Of a stretch of DNA of 59,685 nt, positions 39,941 through 47,459 are shown one piece after another. The notes below the pieces were generated by a model. The model was not told where the DNA came from. It worked only from the letters and a program-made list of their open reading frames with translations, and did no database searches. The stretch's first letter is position 1; the number at the start of each line of letters is the position of its first letter. The stretch is from IMG/VR virus record IMGVR_UViG_3300028400_000156, positions 1 through 59,685 of that record, one strand, 5' to 3'. The position numbers were made by a program, and so were the translations under genes. This DNA comes from a virus.

Positions 39941-40915
39941 ATGGCTTATCCTATTGCAACAACCAAGTACGGCACAGATGTTGCCGCCAATCCGGCTTAT
40001 TCCGGCACCTTCATTCCGGAGCTGTGGTCCGGCAAGATGATCGAGAAGTTCTACGACGCTACCGTCGTAGGCGCCATCGCCAACACCAATTGGGAAGGCG
40101 AGATCAAGAACCACGGCGACAAGGTCATCATCCGCACCAAGCCGACCATCGCCATCAACGCCTATTCGGCCGACCAGTTGCTGGTCTATGAGCGCCCGAG
40201 CTCCAACATCGTCGAGCTGCTCATCGACAAAGGCTACTACTGGAACACCATCCTGGATGATGTCATGGAGGTTCAGTCCGACATCGACCAGATGAGCCTA
40301 TGGGCCGAAGATGCGTCGGAGCAGATGAAGATCAAGATCGACACCGAGTGCCTGGCCTACTTCGTCACCGACGTGAATGCCGCCAACCAGGGCGCCAACG
40401 CGGGTCGCATCTCCGGCAACATCAACCTGGGTGCCGCCGGCGCTCCGCTGGAGCTGTCCAAGGATGGTGCTACCACTGGCGAGACCGACATCCTGGATGC
40501 CATCATTCGCCTGGGCCAAGTCCTGGACGAGCAGAACATCCCGGAGACCGGTCGCTGGCTGATCCTGCCGGCCTGGGCCAGCGCCATGCTGAAGGCTTCC
40601 GACCTGCGTCGGGCCGATGTCATGGGCGACAGCACCTCCGTGTTCCGCAACGGCAACCTGGGCATGCTGGACCGGTTCAATGTGTACTCCTCCAACCTGC
40701 TTCCCCAGTCCTCTGGCGAGGTCGGCGGCGAGGCCACGTACATCATGGCCGGCCACTCCCATGGCCTGACTTTCGCCTCGCAGCTCTCCAAGATGGAGAC
40801 CCTGCGCGGTGAGAGCACCTTCGGGCAGATCATGCGCGGTCTGCAAATCTACGGTCGTAAGGTCGTGGACAACACCGCGCTGACCTACCTGTACGCTCGC
40901 AAGTCAACCCTGTAA
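39941..40915 (+). CDS. Major capsid protein
   Basis: A 324-aa protein in the standard place after the scaffold. The N-arm (MAYPIATTKYGTDVAANPAY), E-loop-like segment, the middle (LLIDKGYYWNTILDDVMEVQ) and the conserved-looking LILPAWASAMLKASDLRR fit HK97-fold coat proteins of P22/T7-like type. It should be the most highly expressed gene; a strong terminator follows directly. The codons are GC-rich and regular. Confidence 0.83.
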   Translation: MAYPIATTKYGTDVAANPAYSGTFIPELWSGKMIEKFYDATVVGAIANTNWEGEIKNHGDKVIIRTKPTIAINAYSADQLLVYERPSSNIVELLIDKGYYWNTILDDVMEVQSDIDQMSLWAEDASEQMKIKIDTECLAYFVTDVNAANQGANAGRISGNINLGAAGAPLELSKDGATTGETDILDAIIRLGQVLDEQNIPETGRWLILPAWASAMLKASDLRRADVMGDSTSVFRNGNLGMLDRFNVYSSNLLPQSSGEVGGEATYIMAGHSHGLTFASQLSKMETLRGESTFGQIMRGLQIYGRKVVDNTALTYLYARKSTL

Positions 40916-40929
40916 GCAGCAGCCCTCTT

Positions 40930-40957
40930 GATGGCCCCTCACGGGGCCATCTTTTTT
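40930..40957 (+). terminator. Rho-independent terminator after coat gene
   Basis: GATGGCCCC (40930-40938), loop TCAC, GGGGCCATC (40943-40951), then six T. The stem is a perfect 9 bp. It should lower expression of the genes after the coat gene. Confidence 0.9.
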
Positions 40958-40969
40958 CAGGAGATTACT

Positions 40970-41224
40970 ATGGCCCGTAGATTACTGCGCAACACCAAGA
41001 CCGGTGTTGTGTTCGCATACAACCCCATGATGGCTGAACAGCCGAATATGGAGGAGTTCACAGAGATCGAGGCAACGTCTGTCGAGGTCGAGAAAACTGC
41101 TCCGAAAAAGAAGGCCGCGAAAAAGAAGGCCGCGAAAAAGAAGGCTGCCCCCGAGGTAGCACCTCTGGAGGCTGACGCCGATCTCATGGCTTCACTGGGA
41201 GCCCTGGATGACCTCGATAGCTGA
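40970..41224 (+). CDS. Small head protein with Lys/Ala repeats
   Basis: An 84-aa product starting MARRLLRNTKTGVVFAYNPM. It has the repeat KKKAAKKKAAKKKAA, coded by a 15-bp tandem repeat near 41100-41140, and an acidic end (ADADLMASLGALDDLDS). The basic/acidic build resembles small head-completion or DNA-binding proteins of podoviruses. RBS AGGAG precedes ATG 40970. Confidence 0.55.
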   Translation: MARRLLRNTKTGVVFAYNPMMAEQPNMEEFTEIEATSVEVEKTAPKKKAAKKKAAKKKAAPEVAPLEADADLMASLGALDDLDS

Positions 41225-41549
41225 TGTTGTCAACGTCGCGCGTGACCTGCTCCAGGACACATTGGAGCCCTATCGCCACGACGACATCAAGCTGGTGCGA
41301 TATGTAAACTTCGCGCTGGCTGAAGCCCAGCGTGTGCGCCCTGATCTGTTCATTAGGCTGGACCACACGCTCCCCGATATCGACCCATCGGACCTCTCGA
41401 TGGAGTTCCCCCTGCATCCCATGTATGCCCCGCATGTGGCGATCTACATCGCCGGTATGGTAGAGTTGTCCGATGACGAGTTCTCCACGGATGGCCGCGC
41501 TGTAGCGCTGCTGTCACGATTCACTGCGGGGCTGAAGGGAAATGCTTGA
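41208..41549 (+). CDS. Head-tail adaptor-like protein
   Basis: A 113-aa, mostly helical protein (VVNVARDLLQDTLEPYRHDD; YVNFALAEAQRVRPDLF) with a pattern I recall from podovirus connector proteins placed right behind the coat genes. It overlaps both neighbours. The assignment rests on position and helical layout. Confidence 0.55.
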   Translation: MTSIADVVNVARDLLQDTLEPYRHDDIKLVRYVNFALAEAQRVRPDLFIRLDHTLPDIDPSDLSMEFPLHPMYAPHVAIYIAGMVELSDDEFSTDGRAVALLSRFTAGLKGNA

Positions 41550-42144
41550 TATTGCCGAATGGCTCGACGAGCTGCGCACCCTGACTCAGGGCGCCGATGA
41601 TAACCTGCTGAAGCAGCAGCTCCGCCTCACGGTGCGAGACTTCGCCCGCCGAAGCGTAACCTGGCGGAAGGAATACGCAGATGTGAACGTGCGCGCCGGC
41701 AGGTCACGGTATGACTTCTCTCGTATCCAAGGTGGTATTGCACACATCGTCCATAGTGTCATGCTCTCCGGCCGGCCTATACCGCTGTATGACAACCGCC
41801 CTGTAACGGGCGCCACGGGGCGCTTTGCCTATGTGGCAGCGCCTGGCATCATCCATCTGAACCCTGAGCCCACAGAGGACATCACGGACGGATTGAGCGT
41901 CGTTGTGAGCTACATCCCCACTGGTGACAAGGTACCGGATGAGTTCGTGAACATGTGGTATGACGCCATTGCAGCAGGGGCTGCGGCCCGTCTCAGGGCC
42001 ATTCCTGACCGTCCGTTCACAAGTTACCCGCTGGCGCAGTTCGACGCCAGGCGATACCGCGCGCTCGTGGCTGAGGCACGCATTGACGCAAACGCGCGGT
42101 TCTCGAAGGCCGAGACTGGGTGGGCATTCCCTCGGTGGGCGTAG
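41542..42144 (+). CDS. Head-tail connector or tail tube-like protein
   Basis: A 200-aa product. Helical start (IAEWLDELRTLTQGADDNLL), then a beta-rich part (RSRYDFSRIQGGIAHIVHSV) and a helical end (RRYRALVAEARIDANARFSK). This order is like podovirus gatekeeper/tubular proteins (T7 gp11 type). It overlaps the adaptor gene by 8 nt. The function is tentative. Confidence 0.55.
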   Translation: MLDIAEWLDELRTLTQGADDNLLKQQLRLTVRDFARRSVTWRKEYADVNVRAGRSRYDFSRIQGGIAHIVHSVMLSGRPIPLYDNRPVTGATGRFAYVAAPGIIHLNPEPTEDITDGLSVVVSYIPTGDKVPDEFVNMWYDAIAAGAAARLRAIPDRPFTSYPLAQFDARRYRALVAEARIDANARFSKAETGWAFPRWA

Positions 42145-42366
42145 ATGGCGATCAACGAACGAGGCATCAATGAAGTCGCCATCAATGCCGGCGATGAGAC
42201 GATAGCGCCGCTGGTAGATGCCACCGACTTCGCGGTCGTACCCCCGCGCATCTTCTCTGCAGTGGTGCGGCCGCACGTGCCCCCCGCCAAGGTTCCGAGC
42301 AGATCGAGAGCTGCGATGGTACAATCCTACAATCGAACAGTGGTGGTACAGCATGCTTCTGGCTGA
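42145..42366 (+). CDS. Small virion-region protein
   Basis: A 73-aa product (MAINERGINEVAINAGDETI...) immediately behind the connector stop. The N-terminus INERGINEVAIN looks like the short strand repeats of tail proteins. The end overlaps the next gene by 14 nt. Function is unknown. Confidence 0.5.
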   Translation: MAINERGINEVAINAGDETIAPLVDATDFAVVPPRIFSAVVRPHVPPAKVPSRSRAAMVQSYNRTVVVQHASG

Positions 42367-42649
42367 ATTTGAACAAGGCGCGAATGACTATCTCCAGTAT
42401 GAGATTGACTATTCTCAGTGGATTCAGGCGGGCGAGGTTTTGACCACATCTGTAGCCACTGTGCAGGATAACACACCAACTCCCCTGCAGGTCTCTACCT
42501 TGCTGGACGTATCGGCGTCGAAAGTAAATCTAATCGTCCATGGTGGCGAGCCTGGTGCTTACTATAACATCCTGCTCCTGACTTCTACTGATACCCCACA
42601 AACTCAGGAAGATTGCATATCCATGTATATTCGTGAGGTTTGTGCATGA
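42353..42649 (+). CDS. Small tail-region protein
   Basis: A 98-aa product from ATG 42353 (MLLAEFEQGANDYLQYEIDY...), with beta-rich content (VNLIVHGGEPGAYYNILLLT) resembling the short Ig-like adaptor proteins that precede fibre genes. The stop overlaps the fibre ATG (ATGA). The longer in-frame extension upstream overlaps the previous gene without an RBS and is not favoured. Confidence 0.5.
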   Translation: MLLAEFEQGANDYLQYEIDYSQWIQAGEVLTTSVATVQDNTPTPLQVSTLLDVSASKVNLIVHGGEPGAYYNILLLTSTDTPQTQEDCISMYIREVCA

Positions 42650-44514
42650 TCCAGTTCGCCAACAATTTCCAGGCATCGCTGACGAGTTCGATTGCAGCTG
42701 CGGATACAGCCATCCCACTGACAACGACTTCCGGGCTGCCAACTTTGACCGCTGCTAGTCCGCTATATCTAACCTTAGAGACTTCCGACCAGCTTACAAG
42801 GGAAATTGTGCGAGTAGAAGAGGTCTCTGGCAATACTATTACTGTTGTTAGGGGACTCGATGGGACTTCACCTTTCGCGTTCCCAATGGGCTCTGTGGCA
42901 GAAGTACGACTCCCGCGCATAGCACTGCAGGAGTTCGTGCAAAAAAGCGGGGGTCAGACTATCTCTGGGGATCTCACCCTAGAAGGTACGTTGGATGCTA
43001 GTTCTGTTGCTACGGCGGCGCTAAAGGATGCAGCCGGCGCCGTTCGTCTTAATACCACAGACGCTGGTATCTTTGTGACTGGCTCTGCAGGGCATGAAGT
43101 ACAGATCGGAAACACAGCCACAAAAATCGCCGGCGGCGGTCACCTCGTAGGGATAGCAACCGGCGTCGAATTTTGGCGATGTAATTACGATGCGGATTAT
43201 TTCCAAGTGAATCGCCTGCTGCGCGCTAATGCCGGCATCTATGCAGTGGAGGATATCACTTCGACGCACCATCTAACTATAGATTCTCGTGGGCAGGCTT
43301 CTTCCGCTACCGAGCTCAATTTCTATAACGATTACGCCGGCCCCGGCGGCGCGTGGGACGTCGTCACGCTGGATTCTGACGGCTCGATGCGTATCCGTGC
43401 ATTCACGGACAATACTGCATCAGTTATCGCCAAACAGTTCAAATTCTTGGCGGATGGGGCGCTAGTAGTCCAGGGCACTGGCAATTTCGGAGACGTGTTG
43501 TACGCAACTAAAAATATGCGTATCACAGGAACTTCAACAGGCACTGCGAATAGTTCTTGGCTCGGGTTCTATCAATCCGATGGGAACGCTCGCGATGCCT
43601 ATATAGGGATAGGCAGTACATCGTCCTACGACCTGTATCTGCACCAGGAGCACTTTGGTGCCAATACGGTCATCCGCGGTTACAACTCCGCGGGTACTTT
43701 ACGCAGCACAGGTATATTTGGCGGAGATAATGCCCAGGCTTGGCTCTACTACGATGGCACCTTGCGGTTCAACACTACGAGTATTGGTACCTACACTTCT
43801 GGAACAGCTGCTATATCTTCTACAGTAGCGCATGTAGGATATCATCAGCATTACGATTATGATGACGGCTATGGATCTGCGAACTATCTGCGTTCTTATT
43901 TGCGGGATGGGATTTATTACACCTATGGCGCCGGCAACGCTGTAGATTGGACTCATCGTCTTCAAAAAGGCAACCTGCACGTTGGCTATAGCAAAACCTC
44001 CGGCAGCACGTACCTGACGATTGAAGCAGACACAGACAATAACAATGAGTCCGATCATCCAGTCCTTGACTTCAAGCAGGACGGTGCAGGTGTTATATGG
44101 CGCCTGCAGATAGGCGGAACCAATGGCAATTCCTTTGCTATCCGCAATACGGTAGGCACAGAACGGAACGTCGAACTGTGGAACCAGGCCGGGACTTCAG
44201 CCACCATGCAGCTCAATTCAGAGACTGGCGTGGGCACCGGTGCGGACTGGATCGCCACCTCCGATCGCAGGATCAAGAGCAACATCGAGCGCATTGACCG
44301 CGCCCTGCAGCGCTTAAGCGCCGTCACAGGCTGCACCTTCAACAAGCAGGGTGCAGCCCGTCGCATGGCCGGAGTCATCGCCCAGGATGTCGAGGAAGCC
44401 TTGCCAGAAGCAGTCGTTGACGGTAATGTGAAGGCTGTATCCGCACAGGCCATGATCGGACTGCTGGTCGAGGCCGTGAAGGAGCTTGAGCAGCGAGTAG
44501 AGGCACTGCAATGA
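42646..44514 (+). CDS. Tail fibre 1 with S74 self-cleaving chaperone domain
   Basis: A 622-aa fibre. Residues 1-95 form an attachment domain (ADTAIPLTTTSGLPT, ITVVRGLDGTSPF). The middle is a repetitive beta-structured shaft with Gly/Tyr-rich stretches. The last 110 residues are an intramolecular chaperone of the endosialidase/S74 type: SDRRIKSNIERIDRALQRL (Ser/Lys catalytic pair) and AGVIAQDVEEALPEA. The chaperone trimerises the fibre and then cuts itself off. ATG 42646 has an RBS GAGG. Confidence 0.85.
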   Translation: MIQFANNFQASLTSSIAAADTAIPLTTTSGLPTLTAASPLYLTLETSDQLTREIVRVEEVSGNTITVVRGLDGTSPFAFPMGSVAEVRLPRIALQEFVQKSGGQTISGDLTLEGTLDASSVATAALKDAAGAVRLNTTDAGIFVTGSAGHEVQIGNTATKIAGGGHLVGIATGVEFWRCNYDADYFQVNRLLRANAGIYAVEDITSTHHLTIDSRGQASSATELNFYNDYAGPGGAWDVVTLDSDGSMRIRAFTDNTASVIAKQFKFLADGALVVQGTGNFGDVLYATKNMRITGTSTGTANSSWLGFYQSDGNARDAYIGIGSTSSYDLYLHQEHFGANTVIRGYNSAGTLRSTGIFGGDNAQAWLYYDGTLRFNTTSIGTYTSGTAAISSTVAHVGYHQHYDYDDGYGSANYLRSYLRDGIYYTYGAGNAVDWTHRLQKGNLHVGYSKTSGSTYLTIEADTDNNNESDHPVLDFKQDGAGVIWRLQIGGTNGNSFAIRNTVGTERNVELWNQAGTSATMQLNSETGVGTGADWIATSDRRIKSNIERIDRALQRLSAVTGCTFNKQGAARRMAGVIAQDVEEALPEAVVDGNVKAVSAQAMIGLLVEAVKELEQRVEALQ

Positions 44515-45098
44515 CCCTACAAACATCCGGCAACATTTCACTGACCGACCTCCAGGGTGAGTTCGGGGGGGCGGCTCCGCTCAAATTGACGGACTACTAC
44601 GCCGGCGGTGGGCTTGTTCCGGCCGGTGCGACCGACGGCTCAGGCAACCCGATCCCGTCCAGCGGGACGATCAAGCTGACGGATTTTTATGGTGCGGCAA
44701 ATGTTGGAATAACTCTTTCTGACCATACTGTGTGGCGTGGCATTACAGGCAGCTCTGTCACGGCTGTGTTTACGTTATACTCCGATGGATTGGCTCAGGG
44801 CATAGGAACCTCAATCGTAGACTATACCCCGGAGTGGGCTTCCAACCAGCCAAATACCGTCGGTTCGGATTATGAATGTAAGGCAACCCAGGTAAGCGGG
44901 GATGCTGTGTCTGGAGATACACTAGGGACATGGTTATCTCTACTTGGTAGCAGATCGTGGTCATTATCGGCCAACGCGCCAGCTGGTACTACTGACAGCA
45001 AATCTGGAGTTATATTTGTCGAGATAAGGAGGGCTGGCACAACACAGGTTTTAGCGTCAGCAAATATAACTATACAGGCTACTGCAGAGAATTTGTGA
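44511..45098 (+). CDS. Tail protein, probably fibre-associated
   Basis: A 195-aa product starting MTLQTSGNISLTDLQGEFGG, with the pair SLTDLQGEFGG and LKLTDYYAGG repeated again as IKLTDFYGAANVG. This short pattern is common in phage tail tip proteins. The remainder is an Ig-like beta domain. It overlaps the stop of the fibre gene (ATGA). Confidence 0.6.
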   Translation: MTLQTSGNISLTDLQGEFGGAAPLKLTDYYAGGGLVPAGATDGSGNPIPSSGTIKLTDFYGAANVGITLSDHTVWRGITGSSVTAVFTLYSDGLAQGIGTSIVDYTPEWASNQPNTVGSDYECKATQVSGDAVSGDTLGTWLSLLGSRSWSLSANAPAGTTDSKSGVIFVEIRRAGTTQVLASANITIQATAENL

Positions 45099-45181
45099 TG
45101 TCTGCATTCATATTCGCCATGGTAATTATTATTGCCATGGAAATTATCGACTACATACTCAAAAAGCATCGGAGACATTGA
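45098..45181 (+). CDS. 27-aa membrane microprotein
   Basis: MSAFIFAMVIIIAMEIIDYI followed by LKKHRRH: one membrane helix with a basic tail. It overlaps the previous stop (TGATG) and lies one base from the next start. Positioned at the beginning of the lysis region, it could be a small holin-like or antiholin protein. Confidence 0.5.
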   Translation: MSAFIFAMVIIIAMEIIDYILKKHRRH

Positions 45182-45346
45182 ATGGCACTCTCATCTGACA
45201 CTGTCAACAATATCATCAATTTCATGCGCCGTGACGTGAAGGCAAACGGCGACGAGGCGTACATCTACGTGCGTTGCATGGAAGAACTGAAGAGCATGTT
45301 GACTCAGCCGGAGCAGACCAATGAGTCTGAGGACGAAGCAGAGTAA
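45182..45346 (+). CDS. Small acidic lysis-region protein
   Basis: A 54-aa product (MALSSDTVNNIINFMRRDVK...) with helical content and an acidic end (NESEDEAE). It overlaps the endolysin start by 26 nt. Function is unknown; coupling suggests control of endolysin translation. Confidence 0.5.
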   Translation: MALSSDTVNNIINFMRRDVKANGDEAYIYVRCMEELKSMLTQPEQTNESEDEAE

Positions 45347-45656
45347 ATTCGCACGCATGGCCGCGGAGTTGATCCTGGCCATGTTCGCACGAGGCTACGA
45401 GGTCACGTTGGGCGATGCCTATCGTGACCCTCGTGTATTTGGCGCAGTGGGCACGAAGAAAGGGTATGGCAATCCGGTATCCTTGCACAAGTCGCGCCTC
45501 GCCATTGACATCAATCTGTTCAAGAATGGCAAATACCTGACGACCACCGAGGACCATCGTGAGTTCGGCGAGCTGTGGGAATCCTGGGGCGGGTCGTGGG
45601 GTGGACGATTCGATGACGCGAATCACTACAGCCTGGAACACAACGGGAGAAAGTGA
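45321..45656 (+). CDS. M15-family peptidase endolysin
   Basis: A 111-aa L-alanyl-D-glutamate/D-Ala-D-Ala-type peptidase: GDAYRDPRVFG, the zinc motif HKSRLAIDINLF (His and Asp seven apart) and DDANHYSLEH (final zinc His). It cleaves peptide cross-links of peptidoglycan at lysis. It has no signal sequence, so it needs a holin. The run ARGYEVTL is coded by DNA with octamer-like spacing, likely by chance because the peptide is usual for the family. Confidence 0.87.
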   Translation: MSLRTKQSKFARMAAELILAMFARGYEVTLGDAYRDPRVFGAVGTKKGYGNPVSLHKSRLAIDINLFKNGKYLTTTEDHREFGELWESWGGSWGGRFDDANHYSLEHNGRK

Positions 45657-45808
45657 TGCCGGTTAAGAAGTGCACGAAGGGCGGTAAGCCCGGGTACCAG
45701 TACGGGTCACAGAAGTGTTACACCGGTCCAGGAGCCCACAAGAAAGCCGTCAAGCAGGGGCAGGCCATCAAAGCCTCGCAAGCCTGCAAAAAGAGGAAGC
45801 CCAAATGA
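45656..45808 (+). CDS. Small basic Cys-containing phage protein
   Basis: A 50-aa product (MPVKKCTKGGKPGYQYGSQK...), very basic, with three cysteines. The start MPVKKC-x-KGGKPGY and the pattern KCYTGPGAHKKAVKQGQAI recall a small conserved phage protein family of unknown role. It overlaps the endolysin stop and the holin start. Confidence 0.6.
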   Translation: MPVKKCTKGGKPGYQYGSQKCYTGPGAHKKAVKQGQAIKASQACKKRKPK

Positions 45809-46008
45809 TCTCGAAAAAAGTTTTCAACCCACGATCACGACAGCATTGGTTCGGAGTCGCCCTCGGCATTGCCGGTGGGCTCCTGTCCACGCTGCCATCC
45901 GTGCGCGAGTTCATCCCGGAGCAGGCATACGGCCCGGCGTTCGTAGCGCTGTCCGTGGCTGTCATCGTACTGCGCAACATCACCAAAACCCCCATTGACC
46001 AGCGATGA
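45805..46008 (+). CDS. Holin-like membrane protein
   Basis: A 67-aa protein with two hydrophobic segments (WFGVALGIAGGLLSTLPS and GPAFVALSVAVIVLRNI) and charged ends, the size and topology of small holins or R-type membrane proteins. It lies between endolysin and spanins. ATG 45805 overlaps the previous stop (ATGA). Confidence 0.65.
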   Translation: MISKKVFNPRSRQHWFGVALGIAGGLLSTLPSVREFIPEQAYGPAFVALSVAVIVLRNITKTPIDQR

Positions 46009-46238
46009 TAAAGAAGATCCTAGCTGACTTCTTCGCTCCGCTCGTGGCGATTATCGCTGCGCTCCTGGCATTGCTGGCTCGTAAAGCTGCAACGGATGCG
46101 AAGGAGGAACTGCGCAGGGCAGACGAACAACGGGAGTATGAGCAGGCTGGGTCCGAGGCCATTGTTGATGCGCTGGAGAGAGAACAGGAGATCCGCGATG
46201 AGAAGCCTGATCCTGGCCCTCGCGACCATTTCAGTTAG
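46005..46238 (+). CDS. Inner-membrane spanin (Rz-like)
   Basis: A 77-aa protein with an N-terminal membrane anchor (ILADFFAPLVAIIAALLALL) and a long charged helix (KAATDAKEELRRADEQREYE). The outer-membrane spanin starts inside it in another frame, the classic overlapped Rz/Rz1 layout. It disrupts the outer membrane in the last lysis step. Confidence 0.7.
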   Translation: MIKKILADFFAPLVAIIAALLALLARKAATDAKEELRRADEQREYEQAGSEAIVDALEREQEIRDEKPDPGPRDHFS

Positions 46239-46443
46239 TGCCTGCGCGCCCCGCGTGGAATATGTCACGCCGCACGTCGCGCTGCCGAGCCCACTGGTCT
46301 TGCCGAAGGTTTCAGACCCTTCCGCATTGGAGTGTCTCGACGAGGAGACGTACCAAACTTTGAAGCTGCGTGATAAACTTCAGACCAACAGGCGGCTGTT
46401 ATATCGCCAACTCCTGCTCAACCTGAATGGAGCCAGCAAATGA
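46198..46443 (+). CDS. Outer-membrane spanin lipoprotein (Rz1-like)
   Basis: An 81-aa product starting MRSLILALATISVSAC; the lipobox SVSAC gives a mature N-terminal Cys. The mature part is Pro-rich first (PHVALPSPLVLPKVSDP) and helical at the end. Its ATG 46198 lies in the other frame within the Rz-like gene (41-nt overlap). Confidence 0.75.
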   Translation: MRSLILALATISVSACAPRVEYVTPHVALPSPLVLPKVSDPSALECLDEETYQTLKLRDKLQTNRRLLYRQLLLNLNGASK

Positions 46444-47459
46444 GTGCACTCTTCACCAACGGAGCCACGACTTCGTTGGCTTCCAATATCCTGAGTACCG
46501 AGACCACCCTGGTTGTTGCGACAAATACAGGGTCGAAGTTCCCATCCATTACCGGCTCTGACTACTTCACGATCACTCTCGAGAAGTCCGGCATCGTTGA
46601 GCACATGAAGTGCACTGCGCGCTCTGGGGACACTCTGACAGTAGTACGCGGAATTGATGGGTCTACGCCGGTTGATTGGACTGCTGGCGATTTAGTAGAG
46701 CTACGGCTGATTTCATCTGTCTTAAATAAGTTTGCTCAGGTAGATTCGCCGACTACGTTTCAGGATGATGTAACAATAAACGGTGCCTTTACTACTTATG
46801 GCACAGCGTCGTTTTCTAGCAATATAGCAGTATCTGGTGCCGCTACGTTTGGAGGGACCGTAAGCGTAACGGGGGCCATTACAGGTGATCTGTCTGGGAC
46901 AGCTTCTAATGCTAATGCTCTTGATGGCCTGGGTTCGACCCAATTCCTTCGATCTGATACTACGGACCACAAAACTGCAGGGAGCCTTGTAGTTGATGAT
47001 AACGTGAAGCTCGCACTTGGTACCAGTTCGGACTGCTACTTCTCATGGACTGGCTCAGCCCTCGGGCTCACATCAACGTCCACGCATATTTTCGACATCA
47101 TCCAAAATGGGTCGCTGAGATTTCGGTTTGATGGCGCCCCTGGTGATTTCCACGCCGCCGGCGATGTCATCGCGGTATCAAACTTCACATCATCTGACCC
47201 GGCACTCAAGGACAACATCACCACCCTTACCGGCGCGGTAGACCGCATCCGCGCCCTGCGCGGTGTCGGGTTCACCTGGAAGTCCAATGACCGGCCGAGC
47301 TACGGTGTGCTGTCCACCGATGTCCGTAAAGTCTTGCCCGATGCCGTGAATCGCATCGCTGGCATCAATGGCTCCCACGACGTGGTCAACTACAACGCGA
47401 TCATCGCACTACTGGTGGAGGCCGTGAAGGAACTCGCCGATGGCTACGCTGCAGCTTAA
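46440..47459 (+). CDS. Tail fibre 2 with S74-type chaperone domain
   Basis: A 339-aa fibre, a paralogue of fibre 1 at both ends. The N-terminus (TETTLVVATNTGSKFPS; LTVVRGIDGSTPVDW) matches the fibre 1 attachment domain, and the C-terminus (SSDPALKDNITTLTGAVDRI; YGVLSTDVRKVLPDA) is the same chaperone family. The shaft is much shorter. Two different receptor binders could widen host range. Confidence 0.8.
   Translation: MSALFTNGATTSLASNILSTETTLVVATNTGSKFPSITGSDYFTITLEKSGIVEHMKCTARSGDTLTVVRGIDGSTPVDWTAGDLVELRLISSVLNKFAQVDSPTTFQDDVTINGAFTTYGTASFSSNIAVSGAATFGGTVSVTGAITGDLSGTASNANALDGLGSTQFLRSDTTDHKTAGSLVVDDNVKLALGTSSDCYFSWTGSALGLTSTSTHIFDIIQNGSLRFRFDGAPGDFHAAGDVIAVSNFTSSDPALKDNITTLTGAVDRIRALRGVGFTWKSNDRPSYGVLSTDVRKVLPDAVNRIAGINGSHDVVNYNAIIALLVEAVKELADGYAAA

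Noticed and set aside
45380-45415. Octamer-like spacing inside the endolysin gene
   Set aside because: The encoded ARGYEVTLGDAYRDP is usual for this peptidase family, so the resemblance is probably coincidental.
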